Below are positions 17,835 through 26,835 of a stretch of DNA of 64,000 nt, in pieces. The notes under the pieces were generated by a model. The model saw nothing but the letters and a program-made list of their open reading frames with translations. It was not told the DNA's origin and made no database searches. The first letter of the stretch is position 1. The number at the start of each line of letters is the position of its first letter. The position numbers and the translations under genes were made by a program. The stretch comes from Bremerella volcania (GTDB lineage Bacteria; Planctomycetota; Planctomycetia; Pirellulales; Pirellulaceae), in contig NZ_CP036289.1 in assembly GCF_007748115.1 (NCBI RefSeq), positions 5,146,001 through 5,210,000 of the forward strand, given 5' to 3'.

Positions 17835-17996
17835 CAAAGCATCGATGAGATGAGCGAGGGATTTAAGGGAGCACTTTCCCCCAATCGACGAGTTATTTAA
17901 TCATACCCTCTGACATCGCTTTGGTTAAGAATAGTTGCTCCCACGATTTTGTGTCAACGAATTCGCACACTCCCCCCAGAAGAGCCAACCCCGGCA

Positions 17997-18950
17997 ATGA
18001 CCAGCCTGCTTTACTACCACGATCGCTATCTTCTGCACGAAACCGGCAAACATCCGGAATGTCCGCTGCGCCTGACGACGTGTGCCACGCAGCTTCGTGA
18101 CAAAAAAATCTGGGAAAAATGGACCGCTCCGACCTTCGAGGCGGCTACTTTCGACCAGATCGCCATGGTTCACGACCGCGACATGATCGCCCAAACCCGC
18201 GAACTGGCCGAAAATGGCGGGGGAAACCTCGACGCCGATACGGTCGTTTCCGCGGAATCGTACAAGGTTGCCTTGCTCGCGGCCGGCGCGGCGATTGATG
18301 CGACGCGGAAGGTCGTCCAGGGAGATGCAGCGAACGCATTCTGCATGATTCGCCCGCCTGGTCACCACGCGACTAATGATAAGGCGATGGGATTCTGCCT
18401 GATGAACAACATTGCCATCGCGGCGGCCGTGGCGGTCAAGGAATTGGATGTTCCCAAGGTGCTGATCGTCGACTGGGACGTGCATCACGGGAATGGCACG
18501 CAAGACATTTTCTGGCGCGACGAGAACGTGGCGTTCTTTTCCATGCACCGTTATCCCTTCTATCCCGGCTCAGGCGATCGCGATGCCGTAGGAGAAGGGC
18601 CTGGAAAAGGGGCCACGTGGAATTTACCGGTCTCGTACGGGACCGATCGCATGGCCACGCTTACGACCTTCGAGTACCAACTGCAAGAGTTTGCCGAACG
18701 CGTTCAACCAGATCTGGTGATGATCAGCGCCGGCTTCGATGCGCACAAAGATGACCCGGTGGGTGACCTGGGACTGGAAACAGAAGACTTCGCCACGCTG
18801 ACCAACATCGTTCAGGAGATCGCCAACACCTGGTGCCAGGGGCGCGTCGTCAGCATGCTGGAAGGGGGATACAATCCGCCGCGGCTGGCCGACTCGATCG
18901 AAGTCCACCTTCGTGAATTGGCCAACGCTGCGGCGAAGAAAACTTCCTAG
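17997..18950 (+). CDS. Histone deacetylase-family (acetylpolyamine/acetyl-lysine) deacetylase
   Basis: A 317-aa zinc hydrolase of the HDAC/AcuC/AphA superfamily, removing acetyl groups from lysine, polyamines or similar amides in the cytoplasm. The catalytic His pair is in RPPGHHATNDKAMGF. The zinc ligands are in VDWDVHHGNGTQD (Asp, His) and SAGFDAHKDDP (Asp), and the transition-state Tyr is in MLEGGYN. MHRYPFYPGSGD resembles class II HDACs rather than AcuC. The ATG at 17997 is chosen because MTSLLYYHDRY is the normal family start. The gene stands alone between divergent and convergent neighbours, so its substrate cannot be told from context. Confidence 0.92.
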   Translation: MTSLLYYHDRYLLHETGKHPECPLRLTTCATQLRDKKIWEKWTAPTFEAATFDQIAMVHDRDMIAQTRELAENGGGNLDADTVVSAESYKVALLAAGAAIDATRKVVQGDAANAFCMIRPPGHHATNDKAMGFCLMNNIAIAAAVAVKELDVPKVLIVDWDVHHGNGTQDIFWRDENVAFFSMHRYPFYPGSGDRDAVGEGPGKGATWNLPVSYGTDRMATLTTFEYQLQEFAERVQPDLVMISAGFDAHKDDPVGDLGLETEDFATLTNIVQEIANTWCQGRVVSMLEGGYNPPRLADSIEVHLRELANAAAKKTS

Positions 18951-19370
18951 CGCATCTGGCTACTCAAACTCGTCCCCATCAGAAATCTCGTCCGCCACGC
19001 TAAGCATCTTGAGCAACACCACGACATAAGGCATGTTAGGGTGCGGATTCGGGGGAAGCGGCCGCGAGAATGATTCCAGTTCCACGTCAGCGCTGGAACG
19101 GGACTGAGGCCACTGGAAGTGGTTGACGTTGCAAACCATCGATGCGTCTTTCAACTAACCGGGAAGACCAGGGGGGAGATTGATCGCTGTAACTTGCAAC
19201 CGGAGTGCCAAATTCCTGAAATGACGCCCGAAATTGTCTCAAGTCGCTGATATGCGTGAATCTGGATGTTAGCCAGCCGCCGGCATATCTTGCCCGGTTT
19301 TCGCTTTCGTAATAGTCGCTCTGGCCGATGGAAGAAATTGCAAATCACCTTTGCAAATCGTACCAAACGC
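18951..19370. other. 420-bp spacer without a convincing gene
   Basis: Short open frames occur on the minus strand (18960-19154 and 19151-19390), but neither has a clear ribosome binding site, a recognisable motif or planctomycete-like composition. No strong hairpin terminator was seen for either flanking convergent gene. Confidence 0.5.
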
Positions 19371-20687
19371 TTACTTCTTCGCCTCTTCAATCACTTCGAT
19401 CGCCAACTGCAACTGAGGGTCTTTAAAGTCGAGCAGTTCCTGCTCCTCCTCCGAGATTTCTCGCTTTGTGGCCTGGTCAGGGTTCGAGAAGTTGGTTCGA
19501 TCGACGTCGTGCAAACGCCTCGCCTTGATGACTTTCGTCAACGTCTGATCATCCAGTTCCAGTTCTTTCCCCTCGTCGGGACTCACGCCCCAATCGTCTT
19601 CTTCCTTGGAATCGGGAAAACGGTGAATGTTGCTTCCGTTGGGGCGCCAGTAGGTAGCCGTGGTGATCTTCATGGCCCGGCGATCTCCATCGAGCGGGAA
19701 GATACTTTGCACGGTGCCTTTGCCGAAAGAGCGTTCGCCGACGACCGTCGCTCGCCCGTGATCTTGCAAGGCTGCCGCGAAAATCTCGCTCGCACTGGCG
19801 CTAAAGCGGTTCACCATCACCACCACCGGAAGACTCTTGGGGACGATCGTCGCCCCGGACGATGCCTCGTAGACGTCTCGAATGCGGTTGTTGCGGGTAC
19901 GCGTCGTGACGATGTCCCCTTTGTCGAGGAACATGTCGACCATCTGAATCGCCGCCGTCAAATAACCGCCGGCGTTGCCGCGCATGTCGATGATAAGTCC
20001 TTCGGCATCATTACCAATCTGATCCAAGGCTGCTTCAAAGTCTTCGGCCGTTCGATCTCCAAACGAGTCGACCCGGATGTATCCGATCTTCGGGTTGCTC
20101 GCGAGATGGAAGTCCCATTTCCCCCCTGCGCCGTGCGTGTCGCCCATGACCGACTCGACCATGATGTTGGCCCGGGTCATCGTGATATCGACAGGCTCTT
20201 CCTGTCCGATGTGCTTTACGGTCAAAGTAACCGGCGTGCCGGTTTCGCCGTGCAGACGCTCGAGCGACTTGTCGAAGTCTTCGCCATTCAGCTGGACACC
20301 GTCAATCGCCAGGACGATATCCCCGGCTTGGATACCGGCCTCGTAGGCAGGCGCACCAGCCAAAGGCGTAATGATCACCATCTCGCGGGTTTCTTCATCG
20401 AAATCGACATGCACGCCGATCCCGCCAAACTCTTGACCAAGTTCGCGGCGGAAATTGGAATAGCGGGGCGGTGCGATATAGACCGAGTTCTGATCCAGCG
20501 GCGCGGTCAGCCCTTCCATCGCCGCGTTGAAAAGATCTTCGTCTTCAACCGGACGTACATAGAAATCGGAGATCGTTCGCAGACCCTGCTGGAACATCAA
20601 CGCATAACGCGATTGAGCCGCTGACTGGTAACAAATCAACGCCACCACGAAGGCGACACAAATCACGATCAGGTTTCCACGCGGCAT
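19371..20687 (-). CDS. S41 (C-terminal processing) serine protease with PDZ domain
   Basis: A 438-aa exported protease of the CtpA/tail-specific family. An N-terminal membrane segment (LIVICVAFVVALICYQSAA) is followed by a helical region. A PDZ domain lies at about 95-185 (GGIGVHVDFDEE... APAYEAGIQAGDIVLAIDG). The S41 catalytic core has GNAGGYL near 300, the nucleophile in NRFSASASEI, and the Lys base in SFGKGTVQSIFPL. The Ser/Lys pair with the usual spacing suggests an active enzyme acting on envelope or periplasmic proteins. The ATG at 20687 (MPRGN) is preferred over a TTG four codons upstream. The C-terminus is rich in Glu/Asp. Confidence 0.92.
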   Translation of the reverse strand: MPRGNLIVICVAFVVALICYQSAAQSRYALMFQQGLRTISDFYVRPVEDEDLFNAAMEGLTAPLDQNSVYIAPPRYSNFRRELGQEFGGIGVHVDFDEETREMVIITPLAGAPAYEAGIQAGDIVLAIDGVQLNGEDFDKSLERLHGETGTPVTLTVKHIGQEEPVDITMTRANIMVESVMGDTHGAGGKWDFHLASNPKIGYIRVDSFGDRTAEDFEAALDQIGNDAEGLIIDMRGNAGGYLTAAIQMVDMFLDKGDIVTTRTRNNRIRDVYEASSGATIVPKSLPVVVMVNRFSASASEIFAAALQDHGRATVVGERSFGKGTVQSIFPLDGDRRAMKITTATYWRPNGSNIHRFPDSKEEDDWGVSPDEGKELELDDQTLTKVIKARRLHDVDRTNFSNPDQATKREISEEEQELLDFKDPQLQLAIEVIEEAKK

Positions 20688-20789
20688 GGAACACTTCAAC
20701 CTAAGAGCAGGAAAAGAGACGAACCGATGGTTCTATCGTACCCCTTTGCCGGGGACGGTCCTAGTGCCAACGCCTGGTGGAAACCAGAG

Positions 20790-22028
20790 CTAGGCCCCCA
20801 AAAATGGTACCGGTACCAGAAACGCGTGCTGCTCCAACAGGCTATCCGCCCCGCGCCACGAAATGTACAAGAATAAGTACATGAAGAAGATGTACGACAC
20901 CACCACCGGAATCGCGGCCAGGCGGCTCATCCAACGCCAGACGAAGTGGGCCGGCTTCTCGCGTTTCTTGGATACGGCAACTGCCCAGCCCGATAGCATG
21001 CGGGCCGGGAAGATGAAGATCACAAAGAACAAGCTCGGCAGCCAGGCAATCTCGCGATCGATCATTTCGATCTTCAGCAGATACAGCGGCAGAGCGAACA
21101 GCAGCGTAATGAACAGCGCCAGCCACCAAGCCAGGGGTGCCTGACGAAACAGCCCACGAATCGCTCGCACTTCAAACAAAGCCTTGAAGCGGTTCTCGGC
21201 GGCGAAGCGAGCTTGCAGAAACGGCAGATACAAAAGCACAAACGCAAACACGAGCATGCCCGGCAAGCTCACCACGAAGGCAGCCCCCGGATCATTGATC
21301 TGCCGAGCCCCAATCATCCAAACCACCGGCACCAAAAGCCACAGTAGCGTGCCGACGAATCCTCGAGCTCCCAGCGAGAAATAGTACCACAGGTGCAGTT
21401 CTTTAATGAAGGCCAGCGTTCCTTCCCGGGCCTGAGCATACATGCCGCCGTGGAAGATCGTTTTGAAGAACTTAACCGGCGCCGGCCAGATGAAATGCCG
21501 TAGTCGGCCACCTCGATAACATGCCCATGCCACGTGCAAGCTGACAGCAACCGTCGCGACCATCGTGACAATCCACAGGTTACGCGTTTGCACGCTCTGC
21601 GGATCGATCAGCCAGGCGCTTTGCCAGGCATCGGATAACAGCCGCAGCGGCAAGAACATCAACCAGGCCCCGGCGACGATACTCCCGATACGGGCCGCTT
21701 TGCGAATGCCGACAAACCCTTGCGTGAACTTGCCGGTCCGAGCGATTCGCCCGCTCACTTCCAACAAATAGCCCAGGCTCATCAAATTCAAAATGGGGAC
21801 GGTCGCGAGAAAGGCGAGAATCACGATCATCGAGACGACGCCAAAGCACCACTCCCAGGCACTCATCAGCCCATCGGCGATCCGCCAGACGATATTCTTT
21901 TTTGGTGGCTGGGCAGCCTCGACCAGGGTTTCGCTGTCGTGCCCAGGGCATGCTTCGTCGATCGGGGCAACAAGTTCCTCGGAAGGAACCAATGCTTCGT
22001 CATGCCAGGTTGAGTTGACCACAGACAT
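20790..22028 (-). CDS. Polytopic membrane protein of unknown function
   Basis: A 412-aa protein with a ~55-residue acidic cytoplasmic N-terminus, then about seven or eight hydrophobic segments. The clearest are near residues 60-90, 115-135, 150-170, 225-245, 255-280, 305-325, 335-355 and 375-395. Short basic loops lie between them. Re-entrant, Gly/Ala-rich segments resemble DUF4013-type membrane proteins, but I cannot assign a family securely. It lies 102 bp upstream of the S41 protease on the same strand and may share a transcript with it. Confidence 0.75.
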   Translation of the reverse strand: MSVVNSTWHDEALVPSEELVAPIDEACPGHDSETLVEAAQPPKKNIVWRIADGLMSAWEWCFGVVSMIVILAFLATVPILNLMSLGYLLEVSGRIARTGKFTQGFVGIRKAARIGSIVAGAWLMFLPLRLLSDAWQSAWLIDPQSVQTRNLWIVTMVATVAVSLHVAWACYRGGRLRHFIWPAPVKFFKTIFHGGMYAQAREGTLAFIKELHLWYYFSLGARGFVGTLLWLLVPVVWMIGARQINDPGAAFVVSLPGMLVFAFVLLYLPFLQARFAAENRFKALFEVRAIRGLFRQAPLAWWLALFITLLFALPLYLLKIEMIDREIAWLPSLFFVIFIFPARMLSGWAVAVSKKREKPAHFVWRWMSRLAAIPVVVSYIFFMYLFLYISWRGADSLLEQHAFLVPVPFLGA

Positions 22029-22233
22029 TGGGGAAATCCAGGAATCGATGAGAAGGGAATCAGCGTAATTCCTTATGTTTGTTCTACCTAACGCGACGTG
22101 GGCTTGGTTTTGATAATTCCGCGAAAACCGAAAGATTTCTCGACAACAGGAAACAAATATGCCTCAGCCCCGGTAAGAATAGGTACTTAGACGTCCCTTT
22201 TCTATTGTCGCGGGTCTCAGAGCGAGTCTCCCT

Positions 22234-23868
22234 ATGTGGCTAAAGAATATTGCTTTCATCGCCCTCGCCACCGTCGTCTTGGCATCTCTGGCCAATTGGC
22301 TGCTAGCGCCTCCTAAAGTCGAAGCGCTCGACGATCCGGTCGTCGTGGTCTCGGATGACTTCCAAACGACGAAAGAGGCCATTGATGCTCAGTTTCGGGA
22401 AGTTTGGAAATCTCGAGAACTGGAGCCGGCCCCCAAAGCCGACGACCTCACGATCGCCCGCCGCATCTCGCTGGGACTGACCGGCTCGATTCCTTCGCTG
22501 GAAGAAATTCGCCTGCTCGAGAATCGCCCGAAAGAAGATCGCCTGGCATGGTGGGTCAACCACTTGCTGGAAGATCGTCGCTATGGCGACTACATGGCCG
22601 AGCGGCTTTCACGTGCCTATGTCGGCACAGAAAACGGTCCCTTCCTGATCTTCCGCAAGCGGCGATTCGTGACCTGGCTCAGCGACCAGCTGATGGCCAA
22701 TCGACCTTACAACGAGTTGACTCAAGACCTGATCGCCGAGTCAGGCCTTTGGACCGATCACCCCGCGGTCAACTTCATCACCGCCACCGTCGACCAAGAC
22801 GGCACGAAGGAGCCTGACGTGGCGATGCTGGCCGGCCGCGTGACCCGGGCCTTCCTGGCGACGCGCATCGACTGCGTGCAGTGCCACGACGACAACCTCG
22901 GCGGCGATCTCAAGCAGACCGACTTTCACGAGTTGGCCTCGTTCTTTCGCGAAGCCCAGAACTCGTTCGTCGGCATCATGGACCAGAAGGGGAAACCGTA
23001 CGAGTACAAGTATCTGCATGCCGAAGAAGAAACGACCGTGCCCGCCCAGGTACCTTTCAATCAGCACTTGCTCGAAGAATCTGGCGGAACGCTGCGCGAT
23101 CGCCTGGCAGGCTGGGTCACGCATCCTGAAAACAAACCGTTTTCCCGAGCAATCGTCAATCGCGTCTGGGCGGTGATGACGGGGCGGCCGCTGGTCGAGC
23201 CGGTCGACAACATTCCACTCAATGGAAGCTTCGAGAAAGGCAATTTCCCGGCGGGACTCGATCCGCTGGTCGATGACTTCATCGCGCACAATTTCGACCT
23301 CAAGCGATTGATTCGTCTGATTGCTTCGACGGAAGCCTTCCAACGCGATAGTCGTGCCGACCACGAGCTAACCGCCCGGCACGAACAGGCCTGGGCCTCG
23401 TATCCCGTGACGCGACTTCGGCCCGAACAGATCATCGGCAGCATCAATCAGGCTTCTTCCTTGAGCACGCTCAATGCCGACAGTCACGTGCTGACCAAGC
23501 TGGTGACCTTCGGCGAAACGAACGATTTCCTTAAACGGTACGGAGACGCCGGCGAAGACGAGTTCAGCATGGACGGCGGCACCATCCCGCAGCGGCTGCT
23601 GATGATGAACGGCAACCTGGTGACCGAGCGGACCAAGAACAACTTCGTCCGCAACGCCGCCACACGTATTTCGCAGCTGTCCCCTAACAACGAAACCGGG
23701 GTCGAAACGGCCTTCCTCTGCGTTCTCACACGGCGACCAACGGAAAAAGAGCTCGAACACTTCGTCAACAAGCTGGAAAGTGACGAAGTGAAATCGAACC
23801 GTACCCAAGACTTTGAAGACATTTACTGGGCTTTGATGAACTGCACCGAGTTCGCCTGGAATCACTAG
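22234..23868 (+). CDS. DUF1549/DUF1553 domain protein with CxxCH motif
   Basis: A 544-aa protein with an N-terminal membrane or signal segment (IAFIALATVVLASLANWLLA). DUF1549 spans roughly residues 55-250 (ARRISLGLTGSIPSLEEI, MAERLSRAYVG). It contains the single CVQCHDD (CxxCH) site near residue 212 that is typical of the family and could hold haem c. A DUF1553-like part follows, with WVTHPENKPFSRAIVNRVW near 300 and HNFDLKRLIRLIASTEAFQ near 350. In planctomycetes these proteins occur next to DUF1501 proteins; their biochemical role is undefined. The next gene starts 8 bp later, so the two form an operon. Confidence 0.9.
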   Translation: MWLKNIAFIALATVVLASLANWLLAPPKVEALDDPVVVVSDDFQTTKEAIDAQFREVWKSRELEPAPKADDLTIARRISLGLTGSIPSLEEIRLLENRPKEDRLAWWVNHLLEDRRYGDYMAERLSRAYVGTENGPFLIFRKRRFVTWLSDQLMANRPYNELTQDLIAESGLWTDHPAVNFITATVDQDGTKEPDVAMLAGRVTRAFLATRIDCVQCHDDNLGGDLKQTDFHELASFFREAQNSFVGIMDQKGKPYEYKYLHAEEETTVPAQVPFNQHLLEESGGTLRDRLAGWVTHPENKPFSRAIVNRVWAVMTGRPLVEPVDNIPLNGSFEKGNFPAGLDPLVDDFIAHNFDLKRLIRLIASTEAFQRDSRADHELTARHEQAWASYPVTRLRPEQIIGSINQASSLSTLNADSHVLTKLVTFGETNDFLKRYGDAGEDEFSMDGGTIPQRLLMMNGNLVTERTKNNFVRNAATRISQLSPNNETGVETAFLCVLTRRPTEKELEHFVNKLESDEVKSNRTQDFEDIYWALMNCTEFAWNH

Positions 23869-23876
23869 GAACTGCC

Positions 23877-25193
23877 ATGAAACGCTTTCAACATCTTCTC
23901 GGTCCCGAAGGTTGCGGCACACGTGCACACTTCAACCGCCGCACGCTGCTGGGTGCCGGTGCAGGGTTGGCCTGGCTGACGCCTCTTTCCCAACTATTGG
24001 CCGCCTCATCGGAAGAGAAATCGAACAAGGGACGCCCCAAATCGGTGATCGTCCTCTGGATGCAAGGGGGCCCCAGCCAGTTGGAAACCTGGGACCCACA
24101 TCCCGGCAAGATGATCGGCGGCGATACCAAAGCGATCGATACCTCGGTGAAAGGGCTGAAGATCGCCGACACCATGCCGCATACCGCCGAAGTGATGCAC
24201 GAGATGGCCCTGCTGCGCTGCGTGACCAGCAAGGAAGGAGATCACGAGCGGGCCACCTACAACATGCAGACCGGCTACCGGCCTGACCCCACGCTAATTC
24301 ACCCGTCGATCGGAGCAATTCTCTGTCACGAGCTTTCAGCCGAAGGGGTCGAAATCCCTCGTCACGTGTCGATCTTCCCCTCGGCGTTCCCGTCGCGGGG
24401 AGGCTTCCTGGGGAACCAGTACGACGCGTTCAAGATGTACGATCCCACAGGCCCGCTGCCAGACCTTCCGCGGCGTGTCCCGGAGGATCGCTTCGAGGCC
24501 CGGCTCAGCGATTTGGACATCCTCGAATCAAGCTTTTCCAAAGGTCGCCGATTCGATCTGGAACAGAACAAGACCCTGCACCGCAAAACAGTCGATCGTG
24601 CCACCACGATGATGACTTCCGACCAGATCGATGCGTTCAACATCGACGGCGTGCCGACCGAAGTGAAAGAGCAGTTCGGCGATACTCCGTTCGGCCGAGG
24701 CTGCTTGTGCGCGACGCAGCTCATCGAGACTGGCGTCCGCTGCGTGCAAGTCACGCTTAGCGGCTGGGACACGCACGCCAACAATCACGAGTTGCAATCG
24801 GCCCGGGCCGGTGATCTCGATGCCGCGTTGAGCGCGACCATCAAGCATCTTAAGGAGCGTGATCGACTCGAAGACACCATCGTCCTGTGCGGCGGCGAGT
24901 TCGGCCGAACCCCCAAAATCAATCCCGCCGCTGGTCGCGATCACTGGCCGCACGGCTTCAGCGTGGCCTTGGCCGGGGGTGGAATTCGCAAAGGGGTTTT
25001 CCTCGGAGAAACCGACCCCGAAGGGGAAAAGATCACGCCCGAAACGAAGCACGCGGTTCGTGTCGAGGATATCCACGCCACGATCCACAGCGCCCTGGGC
25101 ATTAATATCCACAAGGACTATCAGACCCCGATCGGCCGCCCGATGGCCATTTGCCAGGGGACGCCCATTTCCAAAATTGTCGCCGACGCCTAA
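23877..25193 (+). CDS. DUF1501 protein with twin-arginine signal
   Basis: A 438-aa sulfatase/alkaline-phosphatase-fold protein of the DUF1501 family. The N-terminus has a Tat-type signal (FNRRTLLGAGAGLAWL), implying export in folded form. Family motifs are VLWMQGGPSQLETWDPHPG near residue 60, LSGWDTHANN near 300 and VLCGGEFGRTP near 340, with the C-terminal GRDHWPHGF and YQTPIGRPM. The conserved Asp/His/Glu residues suggest a metal site, but no substrate is established. It is the second gene of the DUF1549-DUF1501 pair. Its stop overlaps the convergent gene by 4 bp. Confidence 0.92.
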   Translation: MKRFQHLLGPEGCGTRAHFNRRTLLGAGAGLAWLTPLSQLLAASSEEKSNKGRPKSVIVLWMQGGPSQLETWDPHPGKMIGGDTKAIDTSVKGLKIADTMPHTAEVMHEMALLRCVTSKEGDHERATYNMQTGYRPDPTLIHPSIGAILCHELSAEGVEIPRHVSIFPSAFPSRGGFLGNQYDAFKMYDPTGPLPDLPRRVPEDRFEARLSDLDILESSFSKGRRFDLEQNKTLHRKTVDRATTMMTSDQIDAFNIDGVPTEVKEQFGDTPFGRGCLCATQLIETGVRCVQVTLSGWDTHANNHELQSARAGDLDAALSATIKHLKERDRLEDTIVLCGGEFGRTPKINPAAGRDHWPHGFSVALAGGGIRKGVFLGETDPEGEKITPETKHAVRVEDIHATIHSALGINIHKDYQTPIGRPMAICQGTPISKIVADA

Positions 25194-26662
25194 TCAATCG
25201 GGCGGTGCTTCTCGAACTCGAGAATCGCGTCGAGCGTCATGTTCGATTGTTGATATTCGATGACTTTCAGCTGCGGCTGCTTCAGTAGCGTTTCGATGGA
25301 AGCATTGGTGACCGGCGTGTCGGTTAGCCCAATCCCCACTAGCTTCGGCAAAAGCGGCAAACGTTTCAGGTCTTCATCCGTCACTTCGCAGCCCCCCAGG
25401 TTGATCTGCTCGAGATTCGGCAGCCCTGCCAGCATCTCTAGCAGTTCCGGTCGATATCGCTGGGGAGGAATCTCGACGGCATAGATCGTGGACTGTTCCT
25501 CACGGCGGACTTTCTTCACGCCGGCGCGCGCCAATAGAAAATGAATTCGCCGGTTCTCGACCTCCATGCCGTAGACTTCATTGTCACTTCCCTGAATGAA
25601 CTGCTCGCGCGTTTGTTCGACCAGGTTGCCATCAGCATCAAGGACAAAGTACTTGTCCCCCAGCCAAGGCCGAGGCTCCGACACGTGCAGCTTATCCCCA
25701 GGCTGCGACGACCGCTGAAAGTACAACGCCAGTAGTCTCCGCTCGTTGGGAAACGGGACGCGGAGATCTCCCCAGCCCGAGATCTTCTCGGTGCCTTCTT
25801 TCGTGGTGATCATCCCTTCCGGCAGGTGATTCGAGTACAGCACGCTGGCGATCCCATGATCGACCAGGCCCAGGTAAAACCCAGCCGGATAAACCAACAG
25901 CACCGCCGCGACGATCCATTCCCAACGACGCTGCGGCCGGATGCTCGGGGCATTCCACATCACCCAGCACCCAATCGTTGCCGTGGCCAGGTTCCACGGG
26001 ACCACGCTGACGTTGTGGTTATAAAACAGGGGGGACAGAAAGATGACGATCCCCACATGCATCAGCACACACGGGATCGCCGCCCAGCGAGGCCGAAAGA
26101 TGGCCAGCAGGCCAACCGAGATCTCGCCTAGCGCAACGCCGTAGGCAAACAGCATCTGGAAGTCTTCCGGATTCACATGCAGCGACTGCACCATGTACCA
26201 CGATCCGAACGAAAACCAATCGGGCGATAACAGCTTATGCGTCCCTGCCCACAGCCATAGCGACGCGAGAAACCACCGCACGATCACCACGCCGACGTTC
26301 TCGATCGTCGCCAGCATCAACACGGCATTGGCAATGAATTGCGGCTGCGTGCGGTACTGATCGAATACGAACGAAAGCAGCAGCGAAGCCACATGCACGG
26401 CCAGCCCCATCCGGGGTCGGATCAGCACCAGAATCAGGGTGGCCAGCATCCACCCGCCAAAAGGTATCTGCGGCAGATCGACCAGCGGCATGTGAACCGG
26501 CGTTTCGCGAACCTGCCACAACGGCCACGTAATCAGAATCGTCGCGGCCTGGGCAATCACGGCCACGACCAATAGGCCGTAACGCACCGTCGGCAACCCC
26601 AGCACCATCGGCTGGGCCCCCGTCAAGACGTCGGCGGTTTCTGAATTGGTGGCGGTTGCCAT
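25190..26662 (-). CDS. MauE/DoxX/HTTM-like membrane protein with LRR-like tail
   Basis: A 490-aa protein starting at ATG 26662, with GGAA upstream. The first ~280 residues hold about eight hydrophobic helices with FDQYRTQPQF, LASLWLWAGTHKLL and VLMHVGIVIFLSPLF, resembling the four-helix DoxX/MauE/HTTM type of membrane redox or carboxylase-like domains. A soluble part follows at about 285-420. The C-terminal ~70 residues have two to three leucine-rich units (LPNLEQINLGGCEVTDEDL, LPKLVGIGLTDTPVTNASI) like LRRs in planctomycete proteins. The membrane part is clearly paralogous to the protein at 56104-57390. No catalytic residue can be named. The gene is convergent with the DUF1501 gene (4-bp overlap). 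Confidence 0.8.
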   Translation of the reverse strand: MATATNSETADVLTGAQPMVLGLPTVRYGLLVVAVIAQAATILITWPLWQVRETPVHMPLVDLPQIPFGGWMLATLILVLIRPRMGLAVHVASLLLSFVFDQYRTQPQFIANAVLMLATIENVGVVIVRWFLASLWLWAGTHKLLSPDWFSFGSWYMVQSLHVNPEDFQMLFAYGVALGEISVGLLAIFRPRWAAIPCVLMHVGIVIFLSPLFYNHNVSVVPWNLATATIGCWVMWNAPSIRPQRRWEWIVAAVLLVYPAGFYLGLVDHGIASVLYSNHLPEGMITTKEGTEKISGWGDLRVPFPNERRLLALYFQRSSQPGDKLHVSEPRPWLGDKYFVLDADGNLVEQTREQFIQGSDNEVYGMEVENRRIHFLLARAGVKKVRREEQSTIYAVEIPPQRYRPELLEMLAGLPNLEQINLGGCEVTDEDLKRLPLLPKLVGIGLTDTPVTNASIETLLKQPQLKVIEYQQSNMTLDAILEFEKHRPID

Positions 26663-26835
26663 GGTTCCGATCGCACGTTGGATATTCGGTATAACCCTTA
26701 ACCATAGCACACAAACGGCCATTTCCCCGCCCGTCGAGAAATCCTGATGAATGGCTTGCCAGAGGGGTGCGAGGCATCACACAATGGGGGACACCTCCAA
26801 GCAGTCCATCCAATGGCGACGACAAGGAATTCGGC

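Noticed and set aside
18960-19154. 64-codon minus-strand frame after the deacetylase gene
   Set aside because: No Shine-Dalgarno, no recognisable motif and no terminator. It is left as part of the spacer.
19266-20624. A 452-codon open frame antisense to the S41 protease
   Set aside because: Arg/His/Asp-rich shadow translation with no motif; the protease on the minus strand has full catalytic signatures.
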